A stretch of DNA of 64,000 bases from Natrononativus amylolyticus (GTDB lineage: Archaea > Halobacteriota > Halobacteria > Halobacteriales > Natrialbaceae). Below, one piece after another: positions 16,821 through 25,224 of this stretch. Where the stretch lies: assembly GCF_024362525.1 (NCBI RefSeq), contig NZ_CP101458.1, positions 1,674,001-1,738,000 on the forward strand. Reading direction: 5' to 3'. Each line of letters starts with the position of its first letter. The stretch's first letter is position 1. The notes under the pieces were generated by a model. That model saw nothing but the letters and a program-made list of their open reading frames with translations. It searched no databases and was not told where the DNA came from. The position numbers and the translations under genes were made by a program.

Positions 16821-17552
16821 TCAGATGACCTCTTCGAACTCGTTGTGGCCGTGGATGTCGACGCCCTCGTCGGTGATCTCACAGAGGAAGACGCCGTTAC
16901 CGGAGCCGGTGTCGCGCTCGGCGGCCGATTTGATGCCGCGGGCGGCGATGACCATCGCCTCCTCGTTCGAGAGCCCCTCCTCGTACTCCTGCTCGAGCAG
17001 ACCGTAGGCGAGTTGCATTCCGCTGCCGGTGACGGTGTAGTCGTCGCCCATGACGCCGCCGGCGGGGTCGATGGAGTAGACGTGGCTGCCCTCGTGGTCG
17101 ACGCCGCCGAGGATCGGGTGGATCGCGAAGAACGGGCCGCCGCGGGCGAAGTTCCCCGCGAGCGTCGCGAGCGCGTCGATGCTCATCGAAGCGCCCTGAC
17201 GGGCCTCGTAGAGGTTGACCTCGGCGCGGAGGCTCTTGATAAACGACTGGGCGCCGCCGACGCTGCCGACCATCGTCAGCGCGCCGGTCGGGTGGATCTG
17301 TTCGACCTTCTGGACGTTCTTGTTCGAGACGAACCGGCCGCCGAGGCTGGCGCGCATGTCCGTCGCGATGACGACGCCCTCGCCGGTCGTGAGACCGATG
17401 GTCGTCGTTCCCGTCTTGTTCACGTTGTCGAGGTCCGCACTCGAGAACTCGTTACGCGGGAGCGCACCGAGTTCGGGGTCGTACGGGCTGGTATCGTCGG
17501 CCAGCCGCTGGCTCGTGCGAGAGAAGTCGGAGTCGTGCATAGGCGTACGCAT
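16821..17552 (-). CDS. psmB: Proteasome beta subunit
   Basis: The catalytic subunit of the archaeal 20S proteasome, an N-terminal nucleophile hydrolase that forms the two inner heptameric rings. An acidic propeptide of 48 residues precedes the autocleavage site KTG|TTTIGL, giving the active Thr49 (Thr1 of the mature protein). TDMRASLGGRFVSNK (Asp and Arg of the active site, and Lys33-equivalent region) and GSGMQLAYGLLE follow. The mature part is about 195 residues, as usual. The start is ATG 17552, supported by a TATA box 28 bases upstream. Confidence 0.95.
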   Translation of the reverse strand: MRTPMHDSDFSRTSQRLADDTSPYDPELGALPRNEFSSADLDNVNKTGTTTIGLTTGEGVVIATDMRASLGGRFVSNKNVQKVEQIHPTGALTMVGSVGGAQSFIKSLRAEVNLYEARQGASMSIDALATLAGNFARGGPFFAIHPILGGVDHEGSHVYSIDPAGGVMGDDYTVTGSGMQLAYGLLEQEYEEGLSNEEAMVIAARGIKSAAERDTGSGNGVFLCEITDEGVDIHGHNEFEEVI

Positions 17553-17574
17553 TGGCGTCACTAACGACCGGCAC

Positions 17575-17584
17575 GGTATAAAAG
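17575..17584 (-). promoter_or_regulatory. TATA box of proteasome beta gene
   Basis: Read on the minus strand the site is CTTTTATACC, centred about 28 bases before the ATG at 17552. It predicts a leaderless transcript and fixes that start. Confidence 0.5.
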
Positions 17585-17715
17585 ATCGGTGTTCACTGCC
17601 GGCGTTTCCGCTACTCCAGGTGGCGCTCGCGCCCACGTCGGGTAGCGGCGGGACGAGCCTCCGGTAGAGCGCGGGTGCTCAGGAGGGTGCAGGACGCGAA
17701 AACGAGGTGGGCGGC

Positions 17716-17895
17716 TCAGTTCATGGTGGTGCGGGCGTCTTCGTAGGCCTCGCCGACGTTGGCGAGGACGCGGTGGACGGGGAGGGTGACCCCGGCCTGG
17801 CGGGCGGCGATTGCGAGGGGCATCACGGCGATACCGACCGCGATACACAGCTGATACAGGGCGAACATCGTCGCGTAGTACACGCGGGATTTCAT
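17716..17895 (-). CDS. Small membrane protein (59 aa)
   Basis: A short gene of 59 codons plus stop. The sequence starts MKSRVYYATMFALYQLCIAV and has one hydrophobic helix (about residues 10-31). It is followed by a conserved-looking amphipathic tail (GVTLPVHRVLANVGEAYEDA). A TATA-like TACATAAGTC lies about 36 bases before the ATG. I recall very similar short proteins annotated as hypothetical in haloarchaea, so it is probably real. The function is unknown; it may be a membrane-anchored regulator. Confidence 0.6.
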   Translation of the reverse strand: MKSRVYYATMFALYQLCIAVGIAVMPLAIAARQAGVTLPVHRVLANVGEAYEDARTTMN

Positions 17896-18189
17896 CGGCG
17901 TTCAGTCGTGGGACAACCCGGAGGAGTACATAAGTCTTCTTGCCCTGGAAAAACGATAACGATCGTCCATCGAAAACCGGGTCGCCGCAGTCTGTCGATT
18001 CAACCTCAGTTGCCTCCCGAACAATTGCGGTCGCGTTCGGACCGCCATTTGGCTATCCCGGCCGGAATTGACCCGGGTGATTCTCGTAACTTATGCCCAT
18101 TATCCGACTCTCGTGCGCGCTCTCGAGCGCCCGAACCGACCGGAGCGACGAACCGCAAAGCAGGAAACCCCCCGGACCGACCACCACGT

Positions 18190-18546
18190 ATGGGAAACTA
18201 CTTCGTCGCGATGGAAGCCGCGTGGCTCGTTCGTGACGTCGAGCAGATCGACGATGCGATCGGCGTCGCCGTCAGCGAGGCCGGAAAGCGACTCAACAGG
18301 GCGAACATGGAGTACGTCGAGGTCGAAGTCGGCGCGACGGGCTGTCCCGCCTGCGGGGAGCCGTTCGACTCCGCGTTCATCGCCGCCGACACTGCGCTCG
18401 TCGGCCTCGCGGTCGAGATGGACGTGTTCAACGCCGACGGCGAGGAACACGCCTCCCGGATCGCGAAGAGCGAGGTCGGCGGCGCGCTGCGTGACGTCCC
18501 GCTTTCGGTCGTCGAGGTCATCGAAACCGAGGCGGACGACGAGTAG
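18190..18546 (+). CDS. UPF0212 / DUF555 family protein
   Basis: A 118-residue archaeal protein of the DUF555 family. The sequence begins MGNYFVAMEAAWLVRDVEQI. It has an alpha/beta N-terminal half with KRLNRANMEYVEVEVG, a single CPACGE Cys pair around residues 53-56, and a C-terminal part DVPLSVVEVIE. The family is highly conserved in euryarchaea without known function; the Cys pair suggests metal binding as a dimer. It sits just before the XRE-CBS regulator on the same strand, but with a separate TATA box between them. Confidence 0.85.
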   Translation: MGNYFVAMEAAWLVRDVEQIDDAIGVAVSEAGKRLNRANMEYVEVEVGATGCPACGEPFDSAFIAADTALVGLAVEMDVFNADGEEHASRIAKSEVGGALRDVPLSVVEVIETEADDE

Positions 18547-18560
18547 GGGACCCAAACAGC

Positions 18561-18571
18561 TTTCTATAACC
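18561..18571 (+). promoter_or_regulatory. TATA box of XRE-CBS regulator gene
   Basis: TTTCTATAACC lies about 23-25 bases before the ATG at 18589 and predicts a leaderless transcript. Confidence 0.45.
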
Positions 18572-18588
18572 CGTGGTTATGTGGTGGT

Positions 18589-19128
18589 ATGGAGCTTCCG
18601 ACGCCCGCAGACCTCCGGCAACGCCGAACCGACCTGGGACTCACGCAGAGTGCGCTCGCCGACCGCGCTGACGTCTCACAGCCGCTGATCGCCCGGATCG
18701 AAGGCGGCGACGTCGACCCCCGCCTCTCGACGCTGCGCCGGATCGTCAACGCCTTAGAGGACGCCGAAGGCGACGTGATCCGGGCCGACGACCTCATGCA
18801 CGAGGAGGTCGTCAGCGTCGCTCCGGAGGACTCGGTCGGCGAGGCGGCGACCCGGATGGCCGAGGAGGCCTACTCTCAGCTCGCGGTGATACAGGACGGG
18901 ATTCCGGTCGGGTCGATCAGTCAGGGCGATCTGGTTCACCTCGACTCGGCGTCCCGGGACGAACCCGTCGAAGAGCACATGGCCGAGAGTTTTCCGACGG
19001 TCTCGAGGGACGCCACCCTCGACGAGATCAGCAACCTGCTCGATCACTACAAAGCCGTGATGATCACCGAAGCCGGCGAAACGGTCGGCATCATCACGGA
19101 AGCGGATCTGGCAGCGCGGCTGTCCTGA
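18589..19128 (+). CDS. XRE-type HTH regulator fused to a CBS pair
   Basis: A 179-residue DNA-binding regulator. An XRE helix-turn-helix fills residues 5-60 (LRQRRTDLGLTQSALADRA, VSQPLIARIEGGDVDPRLS). Two CBS motifs follow to the end (MHEEVVSVAPEDSVGEAATRM; ITEADLAARLS). CBS pairs bind adenosyl ligands such as AMP, ATP or SAM, so the protein may link transcription to energy or one-carbon state. The HTH-CBS order is common in euryarchaea. Targets are unknown. Confidence 0.9.
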   Translation: MELPTPADLRQRRTDLGLTQSALADRADVSQPLIARIEGGDVDPRLSTLRRIVNALEDAEGDVIRADDLMHEEVVSVAPEDSVGEAATRMAEEAYSQLAVIQDGIPVGSISQGDLVHLDSASRDEPVEEHMAESFPTVSRDATLDEISNLLDHYKAVMITEAGETVGIITEADLAARLS

Positions 19129-19216
19129 AACGCGACATCCGATCGAGCGGACAGTCTCCGTAATATTCTCCGGTGGTATTAGTAAGTTATAGGGGGCCGG
19201 TCAGGAATAGACGAAC

Positions 19217-19876
19217 ATGGCGTTCAGCAACCGGTTGCTCCAGGCCGGCGAACCGATCTGGGAGGCACAGTACGACCACCCCTTCGTTACCGAACTCGCC
19301 GCGGGAACTCTCGAGGAGGAGGCGTTTCTCCACTGGGTCCGCCAGGACTACCGCTACCTCCTCGATTACGCGCGAGTGTTCTCGATCGCCGGTGGAAAGG
19401 CACGCGACGAAGAGACGATGACCCACCTCTTCGGCGTCGCACACACGATCCTCGACTACGAGATGGATCTCCACAGAGAGTTCGCCGCGGAGTACGGTAT
19501 CAGTCGCGGAGAACTCGAGGTCGTCGAGAAGGCGCCGACCTGCGTCGCGTACACGAACTATCTGGTGCGGACGGCGTACGAGGGGTCGATCGCCGAAATC
19601 GCCGCCGCCATCTACCCCTGCGGACAGGGATACCTCGATATCGCCGAACACATGGCCGACCTCGCCGAGGGCGAGCACCGGTACACGCCGTTCATCGAGA
19701 AGTACACGAGTGAGGAGTTCCGCGAGGCCGTCGATTGGATGCGTGCGTTCGTCGACCGCTGTGGCGAGCGGTATCCCGGCGAGCACGAGGCGATGGAACG
19801 GGCGTTCCTGACGAGCGCGAAACTCGAGGCCCGATTCTGGGAGATGGCGTACGCCCTGGAGGAGTGGGATCTGTAG
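19217..19876 (+). CDS. tenA: TenA family protein (thiaminase II type)
   Basis: A 219-residue all-helical enzyme that hydrolyses amino-HMP or thiamin breakdown products for pyrimidine salvage in thiamin synthesis. The known catalytic set is present at matching positions: Asp44 in RQDYRYLLDYA, Cys135 in IYPCGQGY, and Glu209 in ARFWEMAY. The context does not include other thiamin genes. A TATA-like GTTATA at 19186-19191 lies about 28 bases upstream. Because it stands alone it may serve salvage of degraded thiamin rather than de novo synthesis. Confidence 0.9.
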   Translation: MAFSNRLLQAGEPIWEAQYDHPFVTELAAGTLEEEAFLHWVRQDYRYLLDYARVFSIAGGKARDEETMTHLFGVAHTILDYEMDLHREFAAEYGISRGELEVVEKAPTCVAYTNYLVRTAYEGSIAEIAAAIYPCGQGYLDIAEHMADLAEGEHRYTPFIEKYTSEEFREAVDWMRAFVDRCGERYPGEHEAMERAFLTSAKLEARFWEMAYALEEWDL

Positions 19877-19933
19877 CGAGGGAAACGCCGTCCCCTACCG
19901 TGGGGTCTTTACCTCCGAAGAAGTAGACGGGAC

Positions 19934-20584
19934 ATGGCCATCGAAGCCTCGTTCGTCGCGACGGAGGATCAGTTCCCCCTCGCGGAAGTTTTCTCGAAGT
20001 TCCCCGCCGCACAGATCGAACTGGACCGGGTCGTGCCGACGAACGAGGTGGTCATCCCGTACTTCTGGCTCCAGGGCGCCGACGTCTCCGAGATCGACAT
20101 GGAGGGCATCGACCACCCCGGCATCAACGACCTCTGCGTCGTCGACGACGTCGACGGTGCAGTGCTCGTCCGAATCGACTGGGACTTCGCCTACGAAAGC
20201 GTCATCACCGCCGTCCTCGAGACCGACGTCGCGCTCGTCTCCGCGGTGGGAAGACGGGACAAGTGGACGTTCGAGATTCGCGGCGACGAACAGCAAGCGG
20301 TCTCTGACTTTCAGGCGCACTGTCTGGCTTGCGACATCCCCGTCGAACTCACGCAACTGCACGCCCTCTCCCCGCTGCACTCCGGTCGCGAATACGACCT
20401 GACGGACGCACAACGGGAGGCGCTGACGCTCGCGTACACTCGAGGTCACTTCGACTCGCCTCGACGGGCGACCCAGTCGGAGGTCGCGGACGAACTGGGG
20501 ATCACGAGACAGGCGCTGGCGTCTCGTCTCCAGCGAGGGATCAGACGACTCGTCGCGAGCACGCTGATCGATCGGACCGAGTGA
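19934..20584 (+). CDS. HTH-10 family transcription regulator (Bat-like)
   Basis: A 216-residue regulator. An N-terminal sensor part of about 150 residues (MAIEASFVATEDQFPLAEVF) resembles the bacterioopsin-activator-associated domain. The C-terminal HTH-10 (PF04967 type) runs LTDAQREALTLAYTRGHF, SPRRATQSEVADELGITR, QALASRLQRGIRRLV. A TATA-like CTTTACC is centred about 24 bases before the ATG. The target is unknown; the downstream HalOD1 gene is a natural candidate partner. Confidence 0.9.
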   Translation: MAIEASFVATEDQFPLAEVFSKFPAAQIELDRVVPTNEVVIPYFWLQGADVSEIDMEGIDHPGINDLCVVDDVDGAVLVRIDWDFAYESVITAVLETDVALVSAVGRRDKWTFEIRGDEQQAVSDFQAHCLACDIPVELTQLHALSPLHSGREYDLTDAQREALTLAYTRGHFDSPRRATQSEVADELGITRQALASRLQRGIRRLVASTLIDRTE

Positions 20585-20647
20585 ACACATAAACGAATTG
20601 CTCGCGCAAAAGTCACGCATACGCGACGGCGGCCTCTTACGTAGTAC

Positions 20648-20992
20648 GTGAGCCGAATCGCTCAGCACGTGTGTGAAGAGACGCCTCTCGTCCGCTCGTC
20701 TGACGGCCTCATCTTCGACGAACGAGCGGAAACCTACCGCCTCGAGTACGATCCGACCGTCGACGACACGAGTCTCGCGGTCGTCGCAGCCGTCGCGGCC
20801 GCCTCCAGAACGGATCCCGCCGCGCTCGAGCCCTTACACGCCGCCATCGATGCGAGCGCACTCGATACGCTGTTCGAGTCCGCCGTCGCCGAGGACCGCC
20901 GGGAGTTCGCGGTCAGCTTCACGTTTTCGGCCTTCGACGTGACGGTCGAGAGTTCGGGAACGGTCGAGGTGAAACGGAGGCAATGTACCTGA
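20648..20992 (+). CDS. HalOD1 output-domain protein
   Basis: A 114-residue protein that matches the haloarchaeal output domain HalOD1, a small domain seen alone or behind signal receivers. The core runs ETYRLEYDPTVDDTSLAVV, then AVAAASRTDPAALEPLHAAIDASALDTLF in pieces, then a beta-rich end with FDVTVESSGTVEV. The start is GTG 20648. The next gene overlaps its end by 10 bases, so the two form one unit. It may act as a regulatory output of the preceding HTH-10 gene; this is inferred from position only. Confidence 0.75.
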   Translation: MSRIAQHVCEETPLVRSSDGLIFDERAETYRLEYDPTVDDTSLAVVAAVAAASRTDPAALEPLHAAIDASALDTLFESAVAEDRREFAVSFTFSAFDVTVESSGTVEVKRRQCT

Positions 20993-21210
20993 CGTTCGTC
21001 GACCTTCAGGACGTCGAGGGGACGATCGCTCCGGACTGGTCGATCGAGTACGACGGCGCGTCGGGTAACGCGATCGAATCCCTCGTCGACGACCTCAGAG
21101 ACGACGTCGACGCGAGCAGCCGTGATCTGCAGGACCTTTCTGTCGCGCTGTTTACCGAGTGCCCGCTCAAGAAGATCGAGATCGTCGACGGCTCGAGCGA
21201 CGGACGCTGA
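20983..21210 (+). CDS. Small acidic hypothetical protein coupled to HalOD1 gene
   Basis: A 75-residue acidic protein that overlaps the HalOD1 gene by 10 bases. It is predicted to be mixed alpha/beta (MYLTFVDLQDVEGTIAPDWS; IESLVDDLRDDVDASSRDL). One Cys sits in ALFTECPLKKIEI. No family is recognised. The overlap suggests cotranslation and perhaps a complex with the HalOD1 protein. Confidence 0.55.
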   Translation: MYLTFVDLQDVEGTIAPDWSIEYDGASGNAIESLVDDLRDDVDASSRDLQDLSVALFTECPLKKIEIVDGSSDGR

Positions 21211-21253
21211 CTCCGGTTCGCCGAGGCGGTCGGCGTCCTGAAACCGTCCCCCG

Positions 21254-22231
21254 TCACTCGTGGCCGGAGACGCGAACCGGCTCGTAGGGTTCCTCCAGGT
21301 AGGCGAGGTCCGACCTCGAGAGCGAAATCTCGAGGGCTTCGACGGCGTCCTCTAAGTGCTCGACGCTGGTCGTGCCGACGATGGGGGCATCGACCCACTC
21401 CTGGTGGAGCAGCCAGGCAAGGGCGATCTGGGCCATCGTGACGCCTTTCTCGGCGGCGAGTTCGGCCACTCGTTCGTTCACCTTCCGGCCGCCCCCGTCG
21501 CGGTAGGGGTGGGCGTACATGTGCTCTTCCGCCTCCCCGCGCTCGGTGGCGTCGATCTCCTCGTGCGGGCGCGTGAGGTAGCCGCGGGCCAGCGGCGACC
21601 AGGGAATCACGCCGACGTTCTCCTTCGCACAAAGGGGGAGCATCTCGCGTTCCTCCTCGCGATAGACGAGGTTGTAGTGGTTCTGCATCGTGACGAACCG
21701 CTCGAGGCCGAGTCGCTCGCTCGCGTGCAGCGCCTCGGCGAACTGGTGGGCCCACATCGAGGAGGCGCCAACGTAGCGAACCTGTCCTCGCCGCACGGCG
21801 TCGTCGAGCGCCGACAGCGTCGCCTCGATCGGCGTCTCGTCGTCCCAGCGGTGGATCTGGTAGAGGTCGATCGTCTCTATCCCCAGCCGGTCGAGGGAGG
21901 CCTCGAGTTCCTGTTCGATCGTCTTCCGGGAGAGCCCGCCGGAGTTGGGGTCGTCGTCGCGCATCGGGTGGTAGACCTTCGTCGCGACGACCTGTGCGTC
22001 CCGGTCGTAGTCGGCGAGAACGTTCCCGAGGATTCGCTCGGACTCCCCGCGGGAGTACATGTTCGCCGTGTCGAAGAAGTTGATCCCGAGGTCGACGGCG
22101 CGGTCGATGATCTCGCGGCTCTCCTCCTCCTCGAGGACCCACTCGCGCCAGTCGCTCGAGCCGAAGCTCATACAGCCGAGGCAGATGCGGCTGACCTCCA
22201 TGCCGGTGTTTCCGAGGGTCGTGTACTCCAT
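21254..22231 (-). CDS. Aldo/keto reductase
   Basis: A 325-residue (beta/alpha)8-barrel NADPH-dependent oxidoreductase. The catalytic tetrad is visible: Asp in FFDTANMYSRGESE with Tyr next to it, Lys in VATKVYHPM, and His in DLYQIHRWDD. The C-terminal block VTMAQIALAWLL, then VGTTSVEHLEDAVEA, binds the cofactor's 2'-phosphate. It is closest in style to the AKR11/AKR12 group of general stress or sugar-aldehyde reductases. The start is ATG 22231. Confidence 0.92.
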   Translation of the reverse strand: MEYTTLGNTGMEVSRICLGCMSFGSSDWREWVLEEEESREIIDRAVDLGINFFDTANMYSRGESERILGNVLADYDRDAQVVATKVYHPMRDDDPNSGGLSRKTIEQELEASLDRLGIETIDLYQIHRWDDETPIEATLSALDDAVRRGQVRYVGASSMWAHQFAEALHASERLGLERFVTMQNHYNLVYREEEREMLPLCAKENVGVIPWSPLARGYLTRPHEEIDATERGEAEEHMYAHPYRDGGGRKVNERVAELAAEKGVTMAQIALAWLLHQEWVDAPIVGTTSVEHLEDAVEALEISLSRSDLAYLEEPYEPVRVSGHE

Positions 22232-22253
22232 GGTCGGGCTACGGAGGCCGATC

Positions 22254-22259
22254 AAAAAA
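22254..22259 (-). terminator. T6 tract after acylase operon
   Basis: On the minus strand a run of six T lies 33 bases after the stop of the small membrane protein gene at 22292. It is a plausible U-tract terminator for the two-gene acylase operon, and lies just before the aldo/keto reductase start. Confidence 0.45.
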
Positions 22260-22291
22260 GGCTACGTGCGACGGCGATCCGCGCTCGCCGG

Positions 22292-22687
22292 TCAGACGAC
22301 GCCGCGGACGAGCGCACCGAGCGCCGGCAGCCCCAGCGCGGCCCCGAGGGTCACGTAGACGGCGGGCGCCATCTCCAGCAGTCGCCAGCCGCTCCCGCCG
22401 AGGGACGCCGCGAAGACGGCCAGCACGACGAGACCGAATCCGACCCCGCCCACGAGCGCCCGCGGGAGCGACCGCGAGACGAGGCCGACGAGCGCGCCCC
22501 CGGCGACGAGGCCGAGCCAGTGGAGCCACGCGAGCGCCACGCCGACGACCAGCGCGACGAGAAGCGCCAGCAGGTGGACCCAAGGCTCGGTTCGCGCTCG
22601 CTCGAGCCCCCGCCACAGCCTCGACCGCGCGGAACCCTCGGCGGCCGGTTCGGCCGGCGGGGGACTCGAGCCGTCGTCGGCGCTCAC
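22292..22687 (-). CDS. Small four-helix membrane protein coupled to acylase
   Basis: A 131-residue integral membrane protein with a hydrophilic N-terminus of about 35 residues and four hydrophobic segments (start VHLLALLVALVVGVALAWLH). No family is recognised. The GTG start overlaps the acylase stop (GTGA at 22684-22687), so it is made together with the acylase. It may anchor, export or confer tolerance to the acylase product. Confidence 0.7.
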   Translation of the reverse strand: MSADDGSSPPPAEPAAEGSARSRLWRGLERARTEPWVHLLALLVALVVGVALAWLHWLGLVAGGALVGLVSRSLPRALVGGVGFGLVVLAVFAASLGGSGWRLLEMAPAVYVTLGAALGLPALGALVRGVV

Positions 22688-25086
22688 GACGACCCCTCCT
22701 CGAAGCTGACCGCGACGTCGCCTGCGGGCTCGCGGTTCATCGGTTTGAACTCGGCGTCGACCCACCGCCGGAACTGGTCGTCGTAGTGATCCGAAAAGTA
22801 GTCCCCGGAGTTCCCGCCCGGGAGGATCGCCCACGCTCCCTCGCCGGGTTCGACCACCATCCGCCAGCTGCTGCCGACCGCGGACTCGAAGCGGTAGTTG
22901 TTCACCGTCGCCGGCGAGCCGTCGGTCGGCCGCACCTCGTAGTCGAGAAACGGTGCTTCGACGCCGAACGGGTGTTCGATCGTCGCCGTCGTGTTCCGGT
23001 CGCCGTAGACCGCCCATCCCTCCTCCTCGAGTTCCGCCAGCGCCGCCTCGAGCGCCCCGACGAGCAGTTCCTCGCGCGAGACGTCCTCGAAGAGCCGGCT
23101 GTCGGCCGACAGCGTCTCGAGCACCCAGTCGTTCGGGTAGTACGACTCCCCGAGGTCGGTATCGGCGAACAGCGGTTCGAATACGGCCCGGCGGTAGTGG
23201 GCGAGCCAGCGGTCGAACAACAGCGCTCCCTCGGAGTCACGTTCCATCCGGTACTCCCAGTTCTCGAGGGTGTCGGCGGCGTCGGCGAGGTCGCCCGTCT
23301 CGTCGTTCCCGTCGGCTTCCCCGCGCTCCTCGAGCGCCTCGAACAGCATCGAGACGAACCCCGGCGCCCGCTCGTCGCGGACGTCGCCCTGGAGGTCGCG
23401 GTGGAACGCGGCGTCGAGCGGCTCGTCGGACTCGAGGCGTGCGTCGAGTTCGTCGTAGATCCGCCGCCCCCGGTAGGGGGTCGCGTAGGCGACGCCGACG
23501 TAGTGGTCGGGGTCGTCCGCGACCCGCTGGTTGGCCGTCGCCAGCACGTCCGGGTCGACGACGTGGGGTTTCTCCTCGAGGGGGACGAACCCCTCCCAGG
23601 AGGACTCGCCGTAGGGTACAAAGCCGTCCCACTCGCCCTCGCCCGCCGAGCCGTCGAAGATCCGATTGCCGGAGACTCCCTCCCCGTCGACCTCCCGGAT
23701 CGGCAGCTGTCCGGTCGCGTAGTACAGCGTCCGCCCGTCCGCGTCCGCGTACGTGAGGTTCTGGGTCGGCAGGTCGAACTTGTGGGTGGCCTCGAGGACG
23801 CCCTCGAGGTCGTCCGCGCGGGCGATCTCGTAGATCGCCTCGGTCGTCCGGGTCGCCGTGAGGCCGGTCCAGGCGACGCCGACTCGTTGCTCCTCGCGCT
23901 CGATCAGCGGTCCGTGGATCGTCTTCTTCACCGTCAGCGAGCGACTCTCACCGCCCGCGACCGCGATCTCTCGCTCCTCGACGTCGAACGCGCGCCACTC
24001 CCCGCCGTAGCGGTACCGTTCCCCCTCGTCGTCGATCTCGTAGCGGTAACAGTCGAGGACGTCGGCGCCGACGTTGGTAAAACCCCAGCCGCTGCGCTCG
24101 TTCGCGCCGATGATGACGAACGGGACGCCGGGAAACGTCACGCCGCGGACCGAGGTGTCGGGCACGCGGACGTGCTGTTCGTACCACAGCGGCGGCGTCA
24201 TCAGCGTCAGGTGCGGGTCGTTGGCGACGATCGGCGTTCCGCTTCCGGTGTGCTCGCCGGAGACGAGCCAGCTGTTCGAGCCGACGCCCGTGGGCGACTC
24301 GAACCTCGAGAGCCAGTCGGTGAGTTCGCGGCCGACGGCTTGCGAGCGGCGACCGATCGAGTCGCCCTCATCGAGCGAGTCCCCGCCGATCCCCTCGCGC
24401 AGGATCGGCACGTCGTGGTCCATCCGCTCGGGGTACAGCGCCTCGAGTAGCTCCTCTCCGAGTCGATCCGCGAGCAGCGCCCGGCGGAGTTCGCCGAAGT
24501 TCCCCGTCAGGTCCCAGGAGATCTGTTTCTCCATCAACAGCGTGTCGACGGGGGTCCACGGCCGGGGTTCGTAGCCGAGCAGTTCGAACTCGAGGGTCAG
24601 CTGTTCGCCCTCGAAGGCCCTGTTCACCCCGTCGGCGTACGCCGCGAGGAGGTCGCCGACGGTGGTTCCCTCGAGGGGCTCCCAGGTCGCCTCGGCGGCG
24701 CCCGCGAAGTCCATCGCGACGTGGAACTCGTCCTCGGAGAGGGTGGCCTCGCCGACGAGTTCGGAGAGCTGGCCGCGCATCACCCGCCGCTGCAGATCGA
24801 GCTGGAACGGCCGGTCGAAACCGTGACAGTAGCCGACGGCGAAGTACGCCGCCGCCTCGTCGTCGGCCTCGACGTGGGGGACCCCGTCGTCGTCGATCCG
24901 AACCGTCGCCTCCCCGTGGGGGCTCGAGACCGACGCCGAGCGCTCGCGGCCGGCGGCGTCCCACGCCGTCCCCGACAGGGGGGCGAACGCCTCGAGCAGG
25001 CCACGGGCGCCCGACAGCGAGAGGCCGCCGACGCCGGCGGCGACGACCGCCGCGAGCGCCGCGCGCCGGCTGTACTCGGTTGCCAT
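22684..25086 (-). CDS. Penicillin acylase family protein (Ntn hydrolase)
   Basis: An 800-residue precursor of the penicillin/acyl-homoserine-lactone acylase family, which hydrolyses an amide bond. The N-terminus has twin Arg followed by a hydrophobic helix (SRRAALAAVVAAGVGGLS), suggesting Tat export. The alpha part shows HGFDRPFQLDLQRR. Self-cleavage is expected at G269|S270 in GVGSNSWLVSG, with Ser270 the catalytic N-terminus of the beta chain. NDPHL follows in the beta chain, as in relatives. The start is ATG 25086, with a TATA box about 26 bases upstream. The substrate is unknown. Confidence 0.9.
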   Translation of the reverse strand: MATEYSRRAALAAVVAAGVGGLSLSGARGLLEAFAPLSGTAWDAAGRERSASVSSPHGEATVRIDDDGVPHVEADDEAAAYFAVGYCHGFDRPFQLDLQRRVMRGQLSELVGEATLSEDEFHVAMDFAGAAEATWEPLEGTTVGDLLAAYADGVNRAFEGEQLTLEFELLGYEPRPWTPVDTLLMEKQISWDLTGNFGELRRALLADRLGEELLEALYPERMDHDVPILREGIGGDSLDEGDSIGRRSQAVGRELTDWLSRFESPTGVGSNSWLVSGEHTGSGTPIVANDPHLTLMTPPLWYEQHVRVPDTSVRGVTFPGVPFVIIGANERSGWGFTNVGADVLDCYRYEIDDEGERYRYGGEWRAFDVEEREIAVAGGESRSLTVKKTIHGPLIEREEQRVGVAWTGLTATRTTEAIYEIARADDLEGVLEATHKFDLPTQNLTYADADGRTLYYATGQLPIREVDGEGVSGNRIFDGSAGEGEWDGFVPYGESSWEGFVPLEEKPHVVDPDVLATANQRVADDPDHYVGVAYATPYRGRRIYDELDARLESDEPLDAAFHRDLQGDVRDERAPGFVSMLFEALEERGEADGNDETGDLADAADTLENWEYRMERDSEGALLFDRWLAHYRRAVFEPLFADTDLGESYYPNDWVLETLSADSRLFEDVSREELLVGALEAALAELEEEGWAVYGDRNTTATIEHPFGVEAPFLDYEVRPTDGSPATVNNYRFESAVGSSWRMVVEPGEGAWAILPGGNSGDYFSDHYDDQFRRWVDAEFKPMNREPAGDVAVSFEEGSS

Positions 25087-25106
25087 AGCCGAGAACGTGT
25101 CCACGC

Positions 25107-25118
25107 GTTTATAATACC
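25107..25118 (-). promoter_or_regulatory. TATA box of acylase operon
   Basis: On the minus strand the site reads GGTATTATAAAC, centred about 26 bases before the ATG at 25086. It predicts a leaderless transcript and supports that start. Confidence 0.5.
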
Positions 25119-25224
25119 GTCCGGTTTGGGCCGCCCGTTCGCGGGCGACGGCGCCTACGTCGTGACGAACCGACCGCGTTCCGCCGGCCGACGAGTTACG
25201 TAGCTGGGCCGCCACTGTTCGCCT

